Shown: positions 6,682 to 14,776 of the stretch, in pieces
Numbering within the stretch: the first letter of the stretch is position 1
Layout: every line of letters begins with the position of its first letter
Source: JAFLCA01 sp041907145
GTDB taxonomy: Bacteria; Bdellovibrionota_C; UBA2361; JAFLCA01
Length of the DNA: 17,654 nucleotides
Direction: 5' to 3'
Assembly (NCBI GenBank): GCA_041907145.1
Contig: JAYRHW010000288.1
Span: 1-17,654, forward strand
Program-made: the position numbers and the translations under genes
Notes under the pieces: generated by a model
The model's database searches: none
What the model was told of the DNA's origin: nothing
What the model saw: the letters and a program-made list of their open reading frames with translations, nothing else

Positions 6682-6882
6682 TAAGTCTCAGAGAGTTATC
6701 CGACATTTATGGAGTGGTGCTGATTTGAAGGAGCAAGAATACGTTGTGACTGCTGAGGGTTAGAAGCTTGGGCTGCGAATTTGCGGGATGGAACCCAGGT
6801 CCAATGCTGCACCCAGTACATCCTCTGTGCTGAACTCAAAGCAGCATTACATCGTCTAGTTTGTACTAGTCTCTGAGACTTA
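6682..6882. repeat. 201-bp segment bounded by 13-bp inverted repeats (MITE-like, or paired binding sites)
   Basis: TAAGTCTCAGAGA (6682-6694) recurs inverted as TCTCTGAGACTTA (6870-6882). If the outer TA is a duplicated target, as in IS630/Tc1-mariner insertions, the element is 6684-6880 with 11-bp ends. Just inside the right end, CTAGT-TTGT-ACTAG (6856-6869) is another dyad. The right copy, AGTCTC-T-GAGACT, is itself a perfect palindrome, so the alternative is two copies of an operator. The right-hand TA forms part of the glycosyltransferase stop codon. No transposase is encoded. This accounts for most of the 287-base gap between the C39-like gene and the glycosyltransferase. Confidence 0.4.
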
Positions 6883-8589
6883 CTGGCCTTGAAGGCGAGC
6901 TTCAAGGGCTTGGCACCAAGCTTCGAGGTAGCCGTTGTCGAGTTCGGTAAGTATCGAGTGATTGGGATCGGAGAGGCGCTTACTGTCCCGAAGCCAGTTA
7001 AAGTGAGACTGCGCCAACTGAAAGTTCCCGGCATGCTCATAGGACTGGGCAAGATAGAAGCGCAGCTCAGCAGCGTTTGTATATATCCCGAGCAGCGCTT
7101 CGCCTATCGGCAACAAGAGCTGGGGACTAGCCTGAGCCATGCTCATAAACAGCTTCATGACATGAGGTCGAAAGAAATCCTGTGCTGCCTGCTTCGCCGG
7201 GCGCAGCGCAGCTATAATCGCATTCCATGCGGTTGAAAGCTCTTCAGAGGACTGCGCCCACTGAGCCTGCAGCAGCCTAAATCGCAAATCCCTCGGAAAT
7301 GATTTGGCCGCCTGCTCGATTTTCGCGCCGGTGGCTGGCTGCCCCAAACTCCGCCGCACTCTAAGGTCTGCAAGAGCCACCTCGGGGACATGCGGATTTT
7401 GTGCCAAGAAACGTTCCAACGCGCGAGAGGCATCATCCAATTGTCGGAGCTTTACGAAGCTGTCGGCGACAGCCAAGCACTCTTGAATTGCCGATTTCTC
7501 TTGTCGGGTTCCGCGAACTTCATGGTACCCGGCTCCAACCGGCCAACTGTCGGGATCGGACTTACCAGAGATATGCTGAGCATAGACCTGGAGCCGTTTA
7601 CGATCGACCGAGCCCAATCGGGCATTCTTAACATAGTGATAACAGCGCTCCGCATCCTCTCGAATTCTCTCTGGCCTCATGATGTACGCGGCGATTTGTT
7701 CCTTCAGTTCCGAAAATGATTGATAGGGCTTGAGGCCCGTCGCCCTAAGAAACTCTTCATATGGAGGCAGTGCAGGCAATAATGGCAGCCCACCAAGCGC
7801 GCTAATCTCAACTGCTTTGATGTCACTTCGACAGCGATTGTATTCGGTGTCGAGCAGCGGCACGATTCCGATATGCGCCTTACGGAGAAACCGTAAATAC
7901 TCTTGCACTGGTCCCCAGGGCGTAAATTCGAAGCGATCAGGCGGCATGCGCAGAAGCTCTGGAATTGCTTGATTGCCCATGATTTGCAATCGGACGCCTG
8001 GTGTTTCCGCTAGGATCTCCCTCAGCAAGGGAGCTACTGCCAAAATGTCGGCCATATGTCCGAGCGATCCTCCCCATGCTAGCACGATTCCGTCTTTTGA
8101 GGGTGGATACAGCGAAGCGAATGGCTCGACGTCGAAGGGAAAGCAATTTTCAATGATATGAATTTTGCTTCGGTCCACTGTCCCCGCAAAAAGAGTTTCG
8201 AGCCCTTTGCCGGTAACGAGAACGCCATCCGCGGCTTGCATCAGGCACTCATAATGTTGCCATAGCAGGGGAGAGCTCCACTCCTGCACTACCGGTGACC
8301 AAGCTTGCGGGGCGTAAAAATTGTCGTTGTATTCCGCCAGCGTCCTCTTGCCCCGCGCGCGGCGGCTTTTGAGAACGGGCATCAGCTCGAGATCGGCGGA
8401 CTGGTAGAGCACTAGCAGATCGGCCCGTTCCGCCCATTCGAAGCGTTCTTTGGCGCCGGCGTCGAGGTTAATGACGCGCCAGCTCGGTTCGAACTGGCTC
8501 AGCTGAGCAGCCGGCCAGCGCATTCGGTAGTTGCTGTCGCCCGTCTCATCGAGTGCGGTCAATTGCAAAATGGTGCGCTGAGCCTTCAT
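6880..8589 (-). CDS. GT-B glycosyltransferase with C-terminal TPR-like region
   Basis: A 569-residue protein. The N-terminal half fits a GT-B family 1/4-type glycosyltransferase: ADLLVLYQSAD (57-67), LVTGKGLETLF (124-134), HIIENCFP (144-151), then the nucleotide-sugar domain with GIVLAWGGSLGHMADI (167-182), a GVRLQIMGN strand (198-206), IGIVPLLDTEYN (240-251) and an E-x7-type donor loop around Glu261 (KAVEISALGGLPLLP). From about residue 370 onward there are helical repeats resembling TPRs (FVKLRQLDDASRALERFL; FYLAQSYEHAGNFQLAQSHF), probably for protein contacts. No membrane segment. ATG at 8589 is preferred over TTG at 8610, because GGGAGG abuts that TTG with no spacer. comF ends 63 bases upstream on the same strand. 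Donor and acceptor are unknown. The stop codon lies in the inverted-repeat end at 6870-6882. Confidence 0.88.
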   Translation of the reverse strand: MKAQRTILQLTALDETGDSNYRMRWPAAQLSQFEPSWRVINLDAGAKERFEWAERADLLVLYQSADLELMPVLKSRRARGKRTLAEYNDNFYAPQAWSPVVQEWSSPLLWQHYECLMQAADGVLVTGKGLETLFAGTVDRSKIHIIENCFPFDVEPFASLYPPSKDGIVLAWGGSLGHMADILAVAPLLREILAETPGVRLQIMGNQAIPELLRMPPDRFEFTPWGPVQEYLRFLRKAHIGIVPLLDTEYNRCRSDIKAVEISALGGLPLLPALPPYEEFLRATGLKPYQSFSELKEQIAAYIMRPERIREDAERCYHYVKNARLGSVDRKRLQVYAQHISGKSDPDSWPVGAGYHEVRGTRQEKSAIQECLAVADSFVKLRQLDDASRALERFLAQNPHVPEVALADLRVRRSLGQPATGAKIEQAAKSFPRDLRFRLLQAQWAQSSEELSTAWNAIIAALRPAKQAAQDFFRPHVMKLFMSMAQASPQLLLPIGEALLGIYTNAAELRFYLAQSYEHAGNFQLAQSHFNWLRDSKRLSDPNHSILTELDNGYLEAWCQALEARLQGQ

Positions 8590-8626
8590 CGTGAAGGCAT
8601 CTTCGCCCAACCTCCCGCCAGTGTAA

Positions 8627-8643
8627 ACCGGGGTATCCCCGGT
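8627..8643 (-). other. Stable hairpin between comF and the glycosyltransferase gene
   Basis: ACCGGGG (8627-8633), TAT, CCCCGGT (8637-8643): a perfect 7-bp GC-rich stem in the 63-base gap. On the minus strand it is followed by TTACACT, not a U-run, so it is more likely a processing, attenuation or mRNA-stabilising stem that separates expression of comF from the following gene. Confidence 0.5.
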
Positions 8644-8652
8644 CGAATGCGG

Positions 8653-9345
8653 TTAGGCGACGAGTCCCGCGTTACTTTGGAGCCTTTCTATTCGGTCGAT
8701 ATACTGAACCCAGTCCTGCGCGTAGGCTAATATCGCTGCGTTAGTCGATCGAGCCCCCGCCTTGCGCAGCGCCAGCGCAGCGAATGAGAGGGACGCCCCC
8801 GTCGTAATGACATCATCAACGAGTAAAATAGCCTTCCCATGGACCAGTCGGCTATCTGCATAGAATGCATTCCTAACATTTGAAAAGCGTCGAGCGTGGG
8901 ATTGATGGGCCTGCGGAGCCGAGTAACCGCCGTGCCGAAGTCCGAGAGGTTCCATGGGTATAGAGAAAGTCTTGGAGATCTCTCGTGCCAGGGTCGCTGC
9001 GGGATTGAAGAGTCGACGCCGAAAGTTCCTTCTGCTGGAAGGGATGGGAATTACTAAGTCCGGGCTGACAAACTCGGCAGGCAGCGCGATTGCCAAGTCC
9101 CTGCCAGCGGCGATCGCCAGGCTTACCCGCGGTTTGTACTTGAGCTGATGGATATAGGCCTGCTCTTTGCGAGAGTACTCCCAAAGTCCGAAGACTGCCA
9201 TGAAAGGGATATTGGAATAACTTGTGAAATCCCATACATTTGGCTTGGGCTGTGGCTGACAGAATAAACAGGCAGGCTTCCCGCGCAGCGGTCGTCTGCA
9301 GATAAGGCAGGCCCGAGGAAAAAGTACTTCCAGAAGTTGCAGCAT
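8653..9345 (-). CDS. comF: ComF-family phosphoribosyltransferase-like protein
   Basis: A 230-residue ComF-type protein. The N-terminal zinc-ribbon cysteines Cys13, Cys16, Cys26 and Cys29 (CLIC...CLFC) are followed by the family block YIHQLKYKPRVSLA, VIPIPSSRRNFRRRLFNPA, and the PRPP-binding loop ILLVDDVITTGAS of type I phosphoribosyltransferases. Homologues are required for DNA uptake in naturally competent bacteria, but the gene is widespread in non-competent ones, and no other competence gene is in view. ATG at 9345 is used; TTG at 9354 is an alternative, and neither has a clear ribosome site. It is divergent from the SGNH hydrolase, with only about 50 bases between the starts, so the promoters must overlap or be very compact. 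Confidence 0.93.
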   Translation of the reverse strand: MLQLLEVLFPRACLICRRPLRGKPACLFCQPQPKPNVWDFTSYSNIPFMAVFGLWEYSRKEQAYIHQLKYKPRVSLAIAAGRDLAIALPAEFVSPDLVIPIPSSRRNFRRRLFNPAATLAREISKTFSIPMEPLGLRHGGYSAPQAHQSHARRFSNVRNAFYADSRLVHGKAILLVDDVITTGASLSFAALALRKAGARSTNAAILAYAQDWVQYIDRIERLQSNAGLVA

Positions 9346-9395
9346 ATGGTTCAATCGTCGAGCTTGCTAAAAAGTTGCTTGCTACTACGAAATCT

Positions 9396-10193
9396 ATGCC
9401 GTTGACTTCTACCAAACCTTCTCGGGCTATTTCGCTGCTGATCCTGCTTTTGTTGGCCTCCGGATTATTGCCCTGCCCCGATTCTCTAAGTAGAGCGCGA
9501 TTACCCACGGCTCCCCTAGGCGCGCCCAGCGTCTTATTCGTGGGAAACAGTTTCACTTCTGGCGGCAATCTTCCCGCACTCGTGCAGCTGCTTTCGCTGC
9601 GCGCAGGGCACCCAATTGCCACCACCATGATAGCGCCGGGAGGGCGATGGCTGGCCTGGCATGCGAAAAATCCTGAAACCAGCCGCATGCTGCATTCTCA
9701 GCACTGGGACTACGTCGTATTGCAAGATTGCAGCACGTGCCCGCTCGATTACCTGGATCTATTCGATCCTGGGGTTGATGAGATGGTGCAGCAGGTGCGT
9801 GACGTAAAGGCGACACCCATCTTGTATATGACGTGGGCTGATCGCCTGAAGGGCGAGGACCTCGCCGTCATCGAAGCCGCGTATCGTCGAAAGAGCGTTC
9901 AGTGGAATGTGGCACTTGCTCCTGTCGGCCTCGCTTGGCGAGCAGTCGGGCAGAAGTTTCCGGAATTGTCTCTGTACGAAGGCGATAACCATCACGCAAG
10001 TCTTACTGGGGCGCTGGTGTCATCCGCCGTATTTCTAAGATTCTTTGGCGTGCCAGAGCCGGATCTAGGAGAAATTCGTATGCCAAGCCCGGCAACCTAT
10101 ATCTATGAGCTGTTCTTCCCGCACTATCAGTCCTATTCCGACGAATCGACTACGGCGAAAGTGCTCCGAACTGTTTATACGGAGGCATTTTAG
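9396..10193 (+). CDS. Exported SGNH/GDSL-type hydrolase
   Basis: A 265-residue protein with an N-terminal hydrophobic segment (about residues 11-25, AISLLILLLLASGLL), either a signal peptide or an anchor; Cys27 is preceded by Pro, which argues against a lipobox. Catalytic blocks of the SGNH superfamily: VLFVGNSFT (47-54; nucleophile Ser52), the oxyanion Gly region APGGRWLAWH (80-89), WDYVVLQD (104-111) and DNHHAS (197-202; Asp197 and His200 as D-x-x-H). The GNSFT opening and the DxxHxS end recall DUF4886-like SGNH proteins. Likely an esterase or deacetylase on envelope or extracellular carbohydrate; the substrate is not evident. The start at ATG 9396 fits the signal peptide; TTG at 9375 would add 7 residues. 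It is followed after 132 bases by the GH5-like gene on the same strand. Confidence 0.85.
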   Translation: MPLTSTKPSRAISLLILLLLASGLLPCPDSLSRARLPTAPLGAPSVLFVGNSFTSGGNLPALVQLLSLRAGHPIATTMIAPGGRWLAWHAKNPETSRMLHSQHWDYVVLQDCSTCPLDYLDLFDPGVDEMVQQVRDVKATPILYMTWADRLKGEDLAVIEAAYRRKSVQWNVALAPVGLAWRAVGQKFPELSLYEGDNHHASLTGALVSSAVFLRFFGVPEPDLGEIRMPSPATYIYELFFPHYQSYSDESTTAKVLRTVYTEAF

Positions 10194-10325
10194 GCCGAAA
10201 ACTCCTGAGCAGTGCTCGTCCAGGATAGCGCTTGTTTCTGGGCGGAGGCGGCAGTATAGCTCTGGTCGAGTGAGCCCAGCTGGCGTTTGCTGTAGTCACT
10301 GCTTCTTTACCTTAGGCAAAGCCGT

Positions 10326-11456
10326 ATGATGTTCCGTGCCCCTCTGCTTGCATCTCTTATGATCCTGTCCATGATGGTAGGCCCTTTGCAGGCCGCCGCT
10401 CAGTCGCCCATCCGCGGTGGAAATATTGATGGAGACATGTTCGATCCGGAAACTGACGGAGAGCGATTACAGTATTTTAAGGGCCTCGGCATGAATGCCG
10501 TGCGCCTGTTCTACTACAATTACGATGCCGCTACTGACAACGAGTCGGAGTGGCGCGACTGGCTTGAAGACTTCATGTATCCTCGCCTTGCAACGCAGGT
10601 CGATTATCTTGCCAATGAGCTTGGCCTCCAGGTCATAATCTCGATTCATATTCCGCCGGGTGGCCGCGTCAATGCTCCGGGACCTGTCGATAGGGCGCTG
10701 ATTCCCGGCGAGGAAACTGAGTGGATGCGCTCGATTTTGGTCGAGGCTTGGGCGCATATTGCCGAGGAGTTCAATTCTTACGGGGACAAAGTCGCCTATC
10801 ATCTATACAGTGAGCCGGCGCCGCCGTCGGATAAGAGTGCCTGGCTGTCCCTGCAAAAGCAGATAATAGACGCTATTCGCGATGCCGATGATACGCCGGT
10901 AGACCAGCAGCCATTAATTTACTACATGACGGAATTTGGCGCGCCGGGAAACTTCAAAAGCGTGAACCTACTCGCTCGTCGAGGACCCATGGGACTGAGT
11001 TTTGGCGCATATTTCCCGCATGATTATACACATCAGGGATTGAACGGTTCGCTACAGAGAATCAACTACCCAGGCTGTGGTATCGTGGGCAAACGGGCCC
11101 CTAAAAAGACCTCGGCGAAAGCAAAAGCCTGCTCGGCTCCTGGTCTTGACGATTCCGTGAAGCAGTTCGCGCGTTTCGCCGACAAGAACAATCTGACAAA
11201 GCTAGCGGCAGAACTCTCCGTTTCGCGATTTGCTCCCAATGCTCCGCGGTTTTTGAATGATCTGCTAAAATCTCTCCGTAAGAAGCAGATTAGCTGGATG
11301 TATTACTATTTGAATGACAAGGGCGATTCGTTGTGGAGATTGGATTGCAAAGACTCGAACAGTGTCGAGTGCATTCCAACGGAGCCCGGCGAGAGGTCGA
11401 GTCGACAAATTGCCGTTGAGCGCGGTCTCTCCAATTTAAACGGGCTTAAGAATTAA
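10326..11456 (+). CDS. Secreted GH5-like glycoside hydrolase
   Basis: A 376-residue exported protein: signal peptide MMFRAPLLASLMILSMMVGPLQAAAQ, then a (beta/alpha)8 GH5-type barrel. Landmarks: GMNAVRLF (55-62, conserved Arg60), VIISIHIPPG (103-112, His108), YHLYSEPAPP (158-167, putative acid/base Glu163), YFPHDYTHQ (229-237, the HxY pair), AAELSVSRF (294-302, putative nucleophile Glu296) and ISWMYYYLND (322-331, the Trp platform). Both glutamates are present, but Ser162 replaces the Asn that almost always precedes the acid/base Glu. A Lys/Ala-rich insert (GKRAPKKTSAKAKACSAPG) with Cys251 and Cys269 probably forms a disulfide loop. Substrate unknown; beta-linked glucan or another envelope polysaccharide is plausible. 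Two adjacent ATG codons are at 10326 and 10329. The last 21 bases overlap gpmI convergently. Confidence 0.8.
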   Translation: MMFRAPLLASLMILSMMVGPLQAAAQSPIRGGNIDGDMFDPETDGERLQYFKGLGMNAVRLFYYNYDAATDNESEWRDWLEDFMYPRLATQVDYLANELGLQVIISIHIPPGGRVNAPGPVDRALIPGEETEWMRSILVEAWAHIAEEFNSYGDKVAYHLYSEPAPPSDKSAWLSLQKQIIDAIRDADDTPVDQQPLIYYMTEFGAPGNFKSVNLLARRGPMGLSFGAYFPHDYTHQGLNGSLQRINYPGCGIVGKRAPKKTSAKAKACSAPGLDDSVKQFARFADKNNLTKLAAELSVSRFAPNAPRFLNDLLKSLRKKQISWMYYYLNDKGDSLWRLDCKDSNSVECIPTEPGERSSRQIAVERGLSNLNGLKN

Positions 11457-12965
11457 AGTTCTACCCTGCATCTCAACCGGAGCAGGCAATCCCATCAGCG
11501 AAAGTAGCGTCGGCGCTACGTCACACAAAGCACCGTCGTCGAGCAGCTTGACGCCCGGCGATGCACCCACCGCGATCATTGGGACGGGGTACATCGTATG
11601 CGAGGTATGCGGAGCGCCAGTCTCATAGTCGACCATTTGTTCGGCATTCCCGTGGTCGGCAATTATAATAGCTTTACCCCCCACTTTCTTAAGCGCCGTC
11701 ATCATTCGCCCCAAGCAGCTATCAACGGTTTCTACTGCCTTAACGGCAGCCTCGTACACACCCGTATGGCCAACCATGTCGCAGTTTGCGAGGTTCACTA
11801 CGATACAGTCATGTGTTCGATTCTCGATCGCCTGAACCACCACGTCGGTTACCGGCACGGCGCTCATCTCGGGTTTTAGATCGTAGGTCTTGACGTCGCG
11901 AGGAGAGGGGATAAGTTTGCGTTCCTCGCCCCGATAGGGTGTTTCGATGCCGCCATTGAGGAAGTAGGTTACGTGTGGATATTTCTCCGTCTCGGCCACG
12001 CGAAGCTGGGCGAGGCCTCGCGACGCTAGAAATTCTCCAAGGTGATTGCGGATTTCCAAGGTTGAAAAGAGGTAGGGGAGGCCGTACGAATGGTCGTACT
12101 CGGTAAAACATAGGACCTGCGAACGGGGTAAGCCGGGATAGGCTCTGGGGAAGTGATCGAAATTCGGAAGGCAGAGCGCCGCCACGATTTCGCGCATGCG
12201 GTCTTCACGAAAGTTCCAGAAAATGACACCGTCCTTGGCTCCAATTGCCCCTTGGTTGACAACGACCGGCTCGACAAATTCGTCGCCAATTCTATTGTGG
12301 TACGAGTCGCGCAGGGCGGAGCAGGCATCCGCCTGCTGCGATCCCTTATTTAAGGCAAGCAGTTCGTAAGCACTTCTGACGCGCTCCCAGCGCTTGTCTC
12401 TATCCATGGCGAAGAACCGGCCGCAGATGCTCGCAATCTTGGTGCGAGGATACTGCCTGAGATATTGCTCTAGATCCTCGACTTGCGCGGCTGCACACTG
12501 CGGCGCGGTATCTCGGCCATCAGTAAAAAGGTGCAGATTGACAGGACCTTGGTAGTCCTTCGAAATGCGTGCGATGAGCAATTTTAGGTGATCGCGATGT
12601 GAATGGACGCCGCCGTCGCTGTAGAGTCCGACGAGATGCAACGCCGGATAGTTCGGCATCTGTCTCTTAAAATTCTGGTAGGTTTCGGAAGAATCAAGGT
12701 ACCCCCCGGCAAGCGCCCTAGAAATACGTAAAAGCCACTGTTCTATGACTCGACCGGCTCCGATATTGAGATGTCCAACCTCGGAGTTTCCCATCTGGCC
12801 CATCGGCAGGCCGACCCGTTCGCCGAAGGTCGTCAGCGTAGTATGCGGGCAGGATCTCCAAATCTCATCGAAGTTAGGCTTGCGTGCGTTTGCTACTGCG
12901 TTGGCCTTGGTATTCGGATTGAGTCCGAAGCCGTCGAGAATGCAAAGGAGTGCTGGGGTTCTCAC
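11436..12965 (-). CDS. gpmI: 2,3-bisphosphoglycerate-independent phosphoglycerate mutase
   Basis: A 509-residue cytosolic glycolytic enzyme interconverting 3- and 2-phosphoglycerate through a phosphoserine intermediate with two manganese ions. Motifs: LCILDGFG with metal ligand Asp11, catalytic Ser61 in MGNSEVGH (58-65), GLYSDGGVHSH, LFTDGRDTAP, GRFFAMDRDKRW, NFREDRMREI, VNLANCDMVGHTG, IIADHGNAE and TSHT near the C-terminus. Length matches the family (about 510). Translation begins at GTG 12965, overlapping the TGA of the LapA/TPR gene by 4 bases (GTGA), which indicates translational coupling. The 3' end overlaps the GH5-like gene by 21 bases tail to tail, and no terminator fits between them. 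Confidence 0.98.
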   Translation of the reverse strand: MRTPALLCILDGFGLNPNTKANAVANARKPNFDEIWRSCPHTTLTTFGERVGLPMGQMGNSEVGHLNIGAGRVIEQWLLRISRALAGGYLDSSETYQNFKRQMPNYPALHLVGLYSDGGVHSHRDHLKLLIARISKDYQGPVNLHLFTDGRDTAPQCAAAQVEDLEQYLRQYPRTKIASICGRFFAMDRDKRWERVRSAYELLALNKGSQQADACSALRDSYHNRIGDEFVEPVVVNQGAIGAKDGVIFWNFREDRMREIVAALCLPNFDHFPRAYPGLPRSQVLCFTEYDHSYGLPYLFSTLEIRNHLGEFLASRGLAQLRVAETEKYPHVTYFLNGGIETPYRGEERKLIPSPRDVKTYDLKPEMSAVPVTDVVVQAIENRTHDCIVVNLANCDMVGHTGVYEAAVKAVETVDSCLGRMMTALKKVGGKAIIIADHGNAEQMVDYETGAPHTSHTMYPVPMIAVGASPGVKLLDDGALCDVAPTLLSLMGLPAPVEMQGRTLILKPV

Positions 12966-14248
12966 GGTGTCGACAAGCGGGCCGCGGGCGGTTCGTGGTT
13001 GGACGCCCCCGGGACATACGCAGTTGAGCTAAAATCAAGTTCGTTGCGGCTTAATTTCTTCCACAGTTCGGCAGCCTGTCCCTGCGCGCCGCTCTGACTG
13101 AAGTAAAGTCCGCGCAAAATAAGGTACTGCTGCATCAAGTCGGTATGTTGTGCTGCGCCAAGCTGTCGAGCTGTATTCTCGAAGCTATCCAATGAGCGTC
13201 GCGCATCCTCCATCTGATTTAGGGACAGTTGTATGCGAATCAATTCAAGCTCCGCTACTAATTTTGCTTCTCCTGTCGTTTCCTTGGCGGCGCTGCGCGC
13301 TGCTGCAAGGGCTCTCTCAGGCTGACCGCTTGTAAGCCAGAGTCTAGCGATTTCATTCCAGTACGCCGATGACTGGCTGGCCTTGGCGGCCTTGATGTAC
13401 TGGTGCGCCGCCTCCTCGGTATTTCCGAGTTCTGTTTCGATAATTGCAAGTCGATGAAGTGCGGGAATGAAGTGCGGACGCTTGCGGGAGAATACCCGCA
13501 ATTCCTCACGCAGCTGTTCGCGATTGCCCTCATGTAACTTGAGAATCCTCCTGAATTCCAGGCGGTCGCCGATTGCCGAGAGTTCGGCGTCCGCAGTTCC
13601 TAAGGCGAGAACTTGGGCATGATATTCCAAAGCATCTTCGATTCGGCCCAGTTCCTCGGAGAGATCTCTAGCGAGGGCTGCGGCTTTCCTGCTTGAGCGG
13701 TTGTGGAGAATAAGTGCAAGGTTGTCGATGGCTGCAGTCTTGTTTCCCAGGGCAATATTTAATTCCGCTGCGCGAAAGAGGACTTCTTCATTTTTCGGAT
13801 CCGCCGCCCGTGCAGATTCTAGGACCTTGAGGGCCTCGATGGATTCACCGGTTGCCTGCAATGAACGAGAGAGCTCGACTCTGGCAATGATATCCGTTGG
13901 ATCTTTCTTTATGATTTGTTCCCAAAGGGAGCGGGCCTTGCCCCACTCTCCGCACGCAGAGGCTGCGCGAGCTCTCATCATTCCTTCGTAAAACGCCTGA
14001 CGTTGGGATACTTGATGTTGCAATCGCCGTTCGCGGAAGTGACCCTTCACGCCGAAAAACAGTCCCACGATACCCGCGAGAAGAATTCCAAAAAACAGGG
14101 TCCCAATCAGGAGAACACCGCTGCTGCCGCTAACCTGAGTGCCGGGAGTTAGGTACACCGTTAGTGGAGCTGTATTCAGGATAACGACGTAGAGCGCCAG
14201 TGCTACGACGAGAAAGACAAAAATAAACCGATTGATTTTGCTGATCAT
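12962..14248 (-). CDS. LapA (DUF1049)-TPR fusion protein, LapB-like, envelope assembly
   Basis: A 428-residue inner-membrane protein. The N-terminus has the LapA pattern: TM1 (about 8-24), NTAPLTVYLTPG (25-36), TM2 (about 45-67, VLLIGTLFFGILLAGIVGLFFG) and a basic juxtamembrane region FRERR. From about residue 85 onward there are tandem TPR-type helices (ARAASACGEWGKARSLWEQI; ELNIALGNKTAAIDNLALIL; RLAIIETELGNTEEAAHQYI), the arrangement of LapB/YciM. In enterobacteria LapA and LapB are separate adjacent proteins that tune LpxC proteolysis and lipopolysaccharide supply. Here they appear joined. The C-terminal rubredoxin zinc site of LapB is absent: there is a single cysteine (Cys99) and a Pro-rich tail. 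Its stop overlaps the gpmI GTG by 4 bases; rsfS lies 111 bases upstream. Confidence 0.8.
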   Translation of the reverse strand: MISKINRFIFVFLVVALALYVVILNTAPLTVYLTPGTQVSGSSGVLLIGTLFFGILLAGIVGLFFGVKGHFRERRLQHQVSQRQAFYEGMMRARAASACGEWGKARSLWEQIIKKDPTDIIARVELSRSLQATGESIEALKVLESARAADPKNEEVLFRAAELNIALGNKTAAIDNLALILHNRSSRKAAALARDLSEELGRIEDALEYHAQVLALGTADAELSAIGDRLEFRRILKLHEGNREQLREELRVFSRKRPHFIPALHRLAIIETELGNTEEAAHQYIKAAKASQSSAYWNEIARLWLTSGQPERALAAARSAAKETTGEAKLVAELELIRIQLSLNQMEDARRSLDSFENTARQLGAAQHTDLMQQYLILRGLYFSQSGAQGQAAELWKKLSRNELDFSSTAYVPGASNHEPPAARLSTP

Positions 14249-14304
14249 AAGGCACCACTGCGTGCAGTATTGTTGCAGAGCAGTGCCGGATTTTCAACTA
14301 AGTA

Positions 14305-14328
14305 GTAGGCCCCCTTTTAGAGGCCTAC
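14305..14328 (-). other. Strong hairpin between rsfS and the LapA/TPR gene
   Basis: The minus-strand transcript reads GTAGGCCTCT-AAAA-GGGGGCCTAC: ten pairs (two G-U) closed by an A4 loop. No U-run follows, so rather than a standard terminator it may be a processing or partial-termination stem that sets different levels for rsfS and the downstream lapA/TPR-gpmI pair. Confidence 0.55.
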
Positions 14329-14359
14329 CGGAGAGAAAAAGTGAAAGTCTGTGGTTAGT

Positions 14360-14776
14360 CTACGCCGCTTCCAACGCCCGAGTGTCCACTTTAAAGTGCT
14401 TTCTCAAGTCTAGACGCGGAGCCTTGAACCACAGGCTTTCGAGATCGTAATGGGAGCGTAGAGGCTCATAGAACACATGCGCTACGACATCCCCGCAATC
14501 AATGAGGACCCACTGGCCATCGTCATATCCTTCGATGGAGTTCGGGGTAATCCCGTTCTTTTCCAGCGATTCGAGAATTCTATTACAAATACCTTGCACC
14601 TGACGGTCAGAACGTCCGCTTACGACGACGAAGTAGTCGGACATGCCGAAGTTCTTCGAGACATCAAGCACGCTGATGTCCTTCCCCTTCGCTTCCAAAC
14701 AGGAATTTATGATGTCCTTGGTTACTTCGAATGCCTGACTCGATTGTTCTATTAAAGTGGCAAGATTTTGCTTCAT
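14360..14776 (-). CDS. rsfS: Ribosomal silencing factor RsfS (Iojap family)
   Basis: A 138-residue RsfS, which binds ribosomal protein L14 (uL14) and blocks subunit joining when nutrients run low. Motifs: VLDVSKNFGMSDYFVVVSGRSDRQVQGICN, EGYDDGQWVLIDCGDVVAHVF and the C-terminal RSHYDLESLWFKAPRLDL, all in the expected order. The C-terminal extension of about 20 residues (RKHFKVDTRALEAA) is normal for the family. A GGAGG/AAGG ribosome site lies 9-13 bases before the ATG. In many bacteria rsfS neighbours nadD, proB or obg; here the probable obg is 2.7 kb upstream, separated by flagellin. A possible small upstream gene overlaps the start (ATGA). Confidence 0.97.
   Translation of the reverse strand: MKQNLATLIEQSSQAFEVTKDIINSCLEAKGKDISVLDVSKNFGMSDYFVVVSGRSDRQVQGICNRILESLEKNGITPNSIEGYDDGQWVLIDCGDVVAHVFYEPLRSHYDLESLWFKAPRLDLRKHFKVDTRALEAA

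Noticed and set aside
6889..7236. 115-codon plus-strand ORF opposite the glycosyltransferase C-terminus
   Set aside because: The opposite strand carries a continuous 569-residue protein with glycosyltransferase motifs; this ORF has no recognisable domain.
8873..9688. 271-codon minus-strand ORF across comF and the SGNH gene
   Set aside because: It lies in another frame of comF and antisense to the SGNH hydrolase, both of which have clear family motifs; its own sequence shows no domain.
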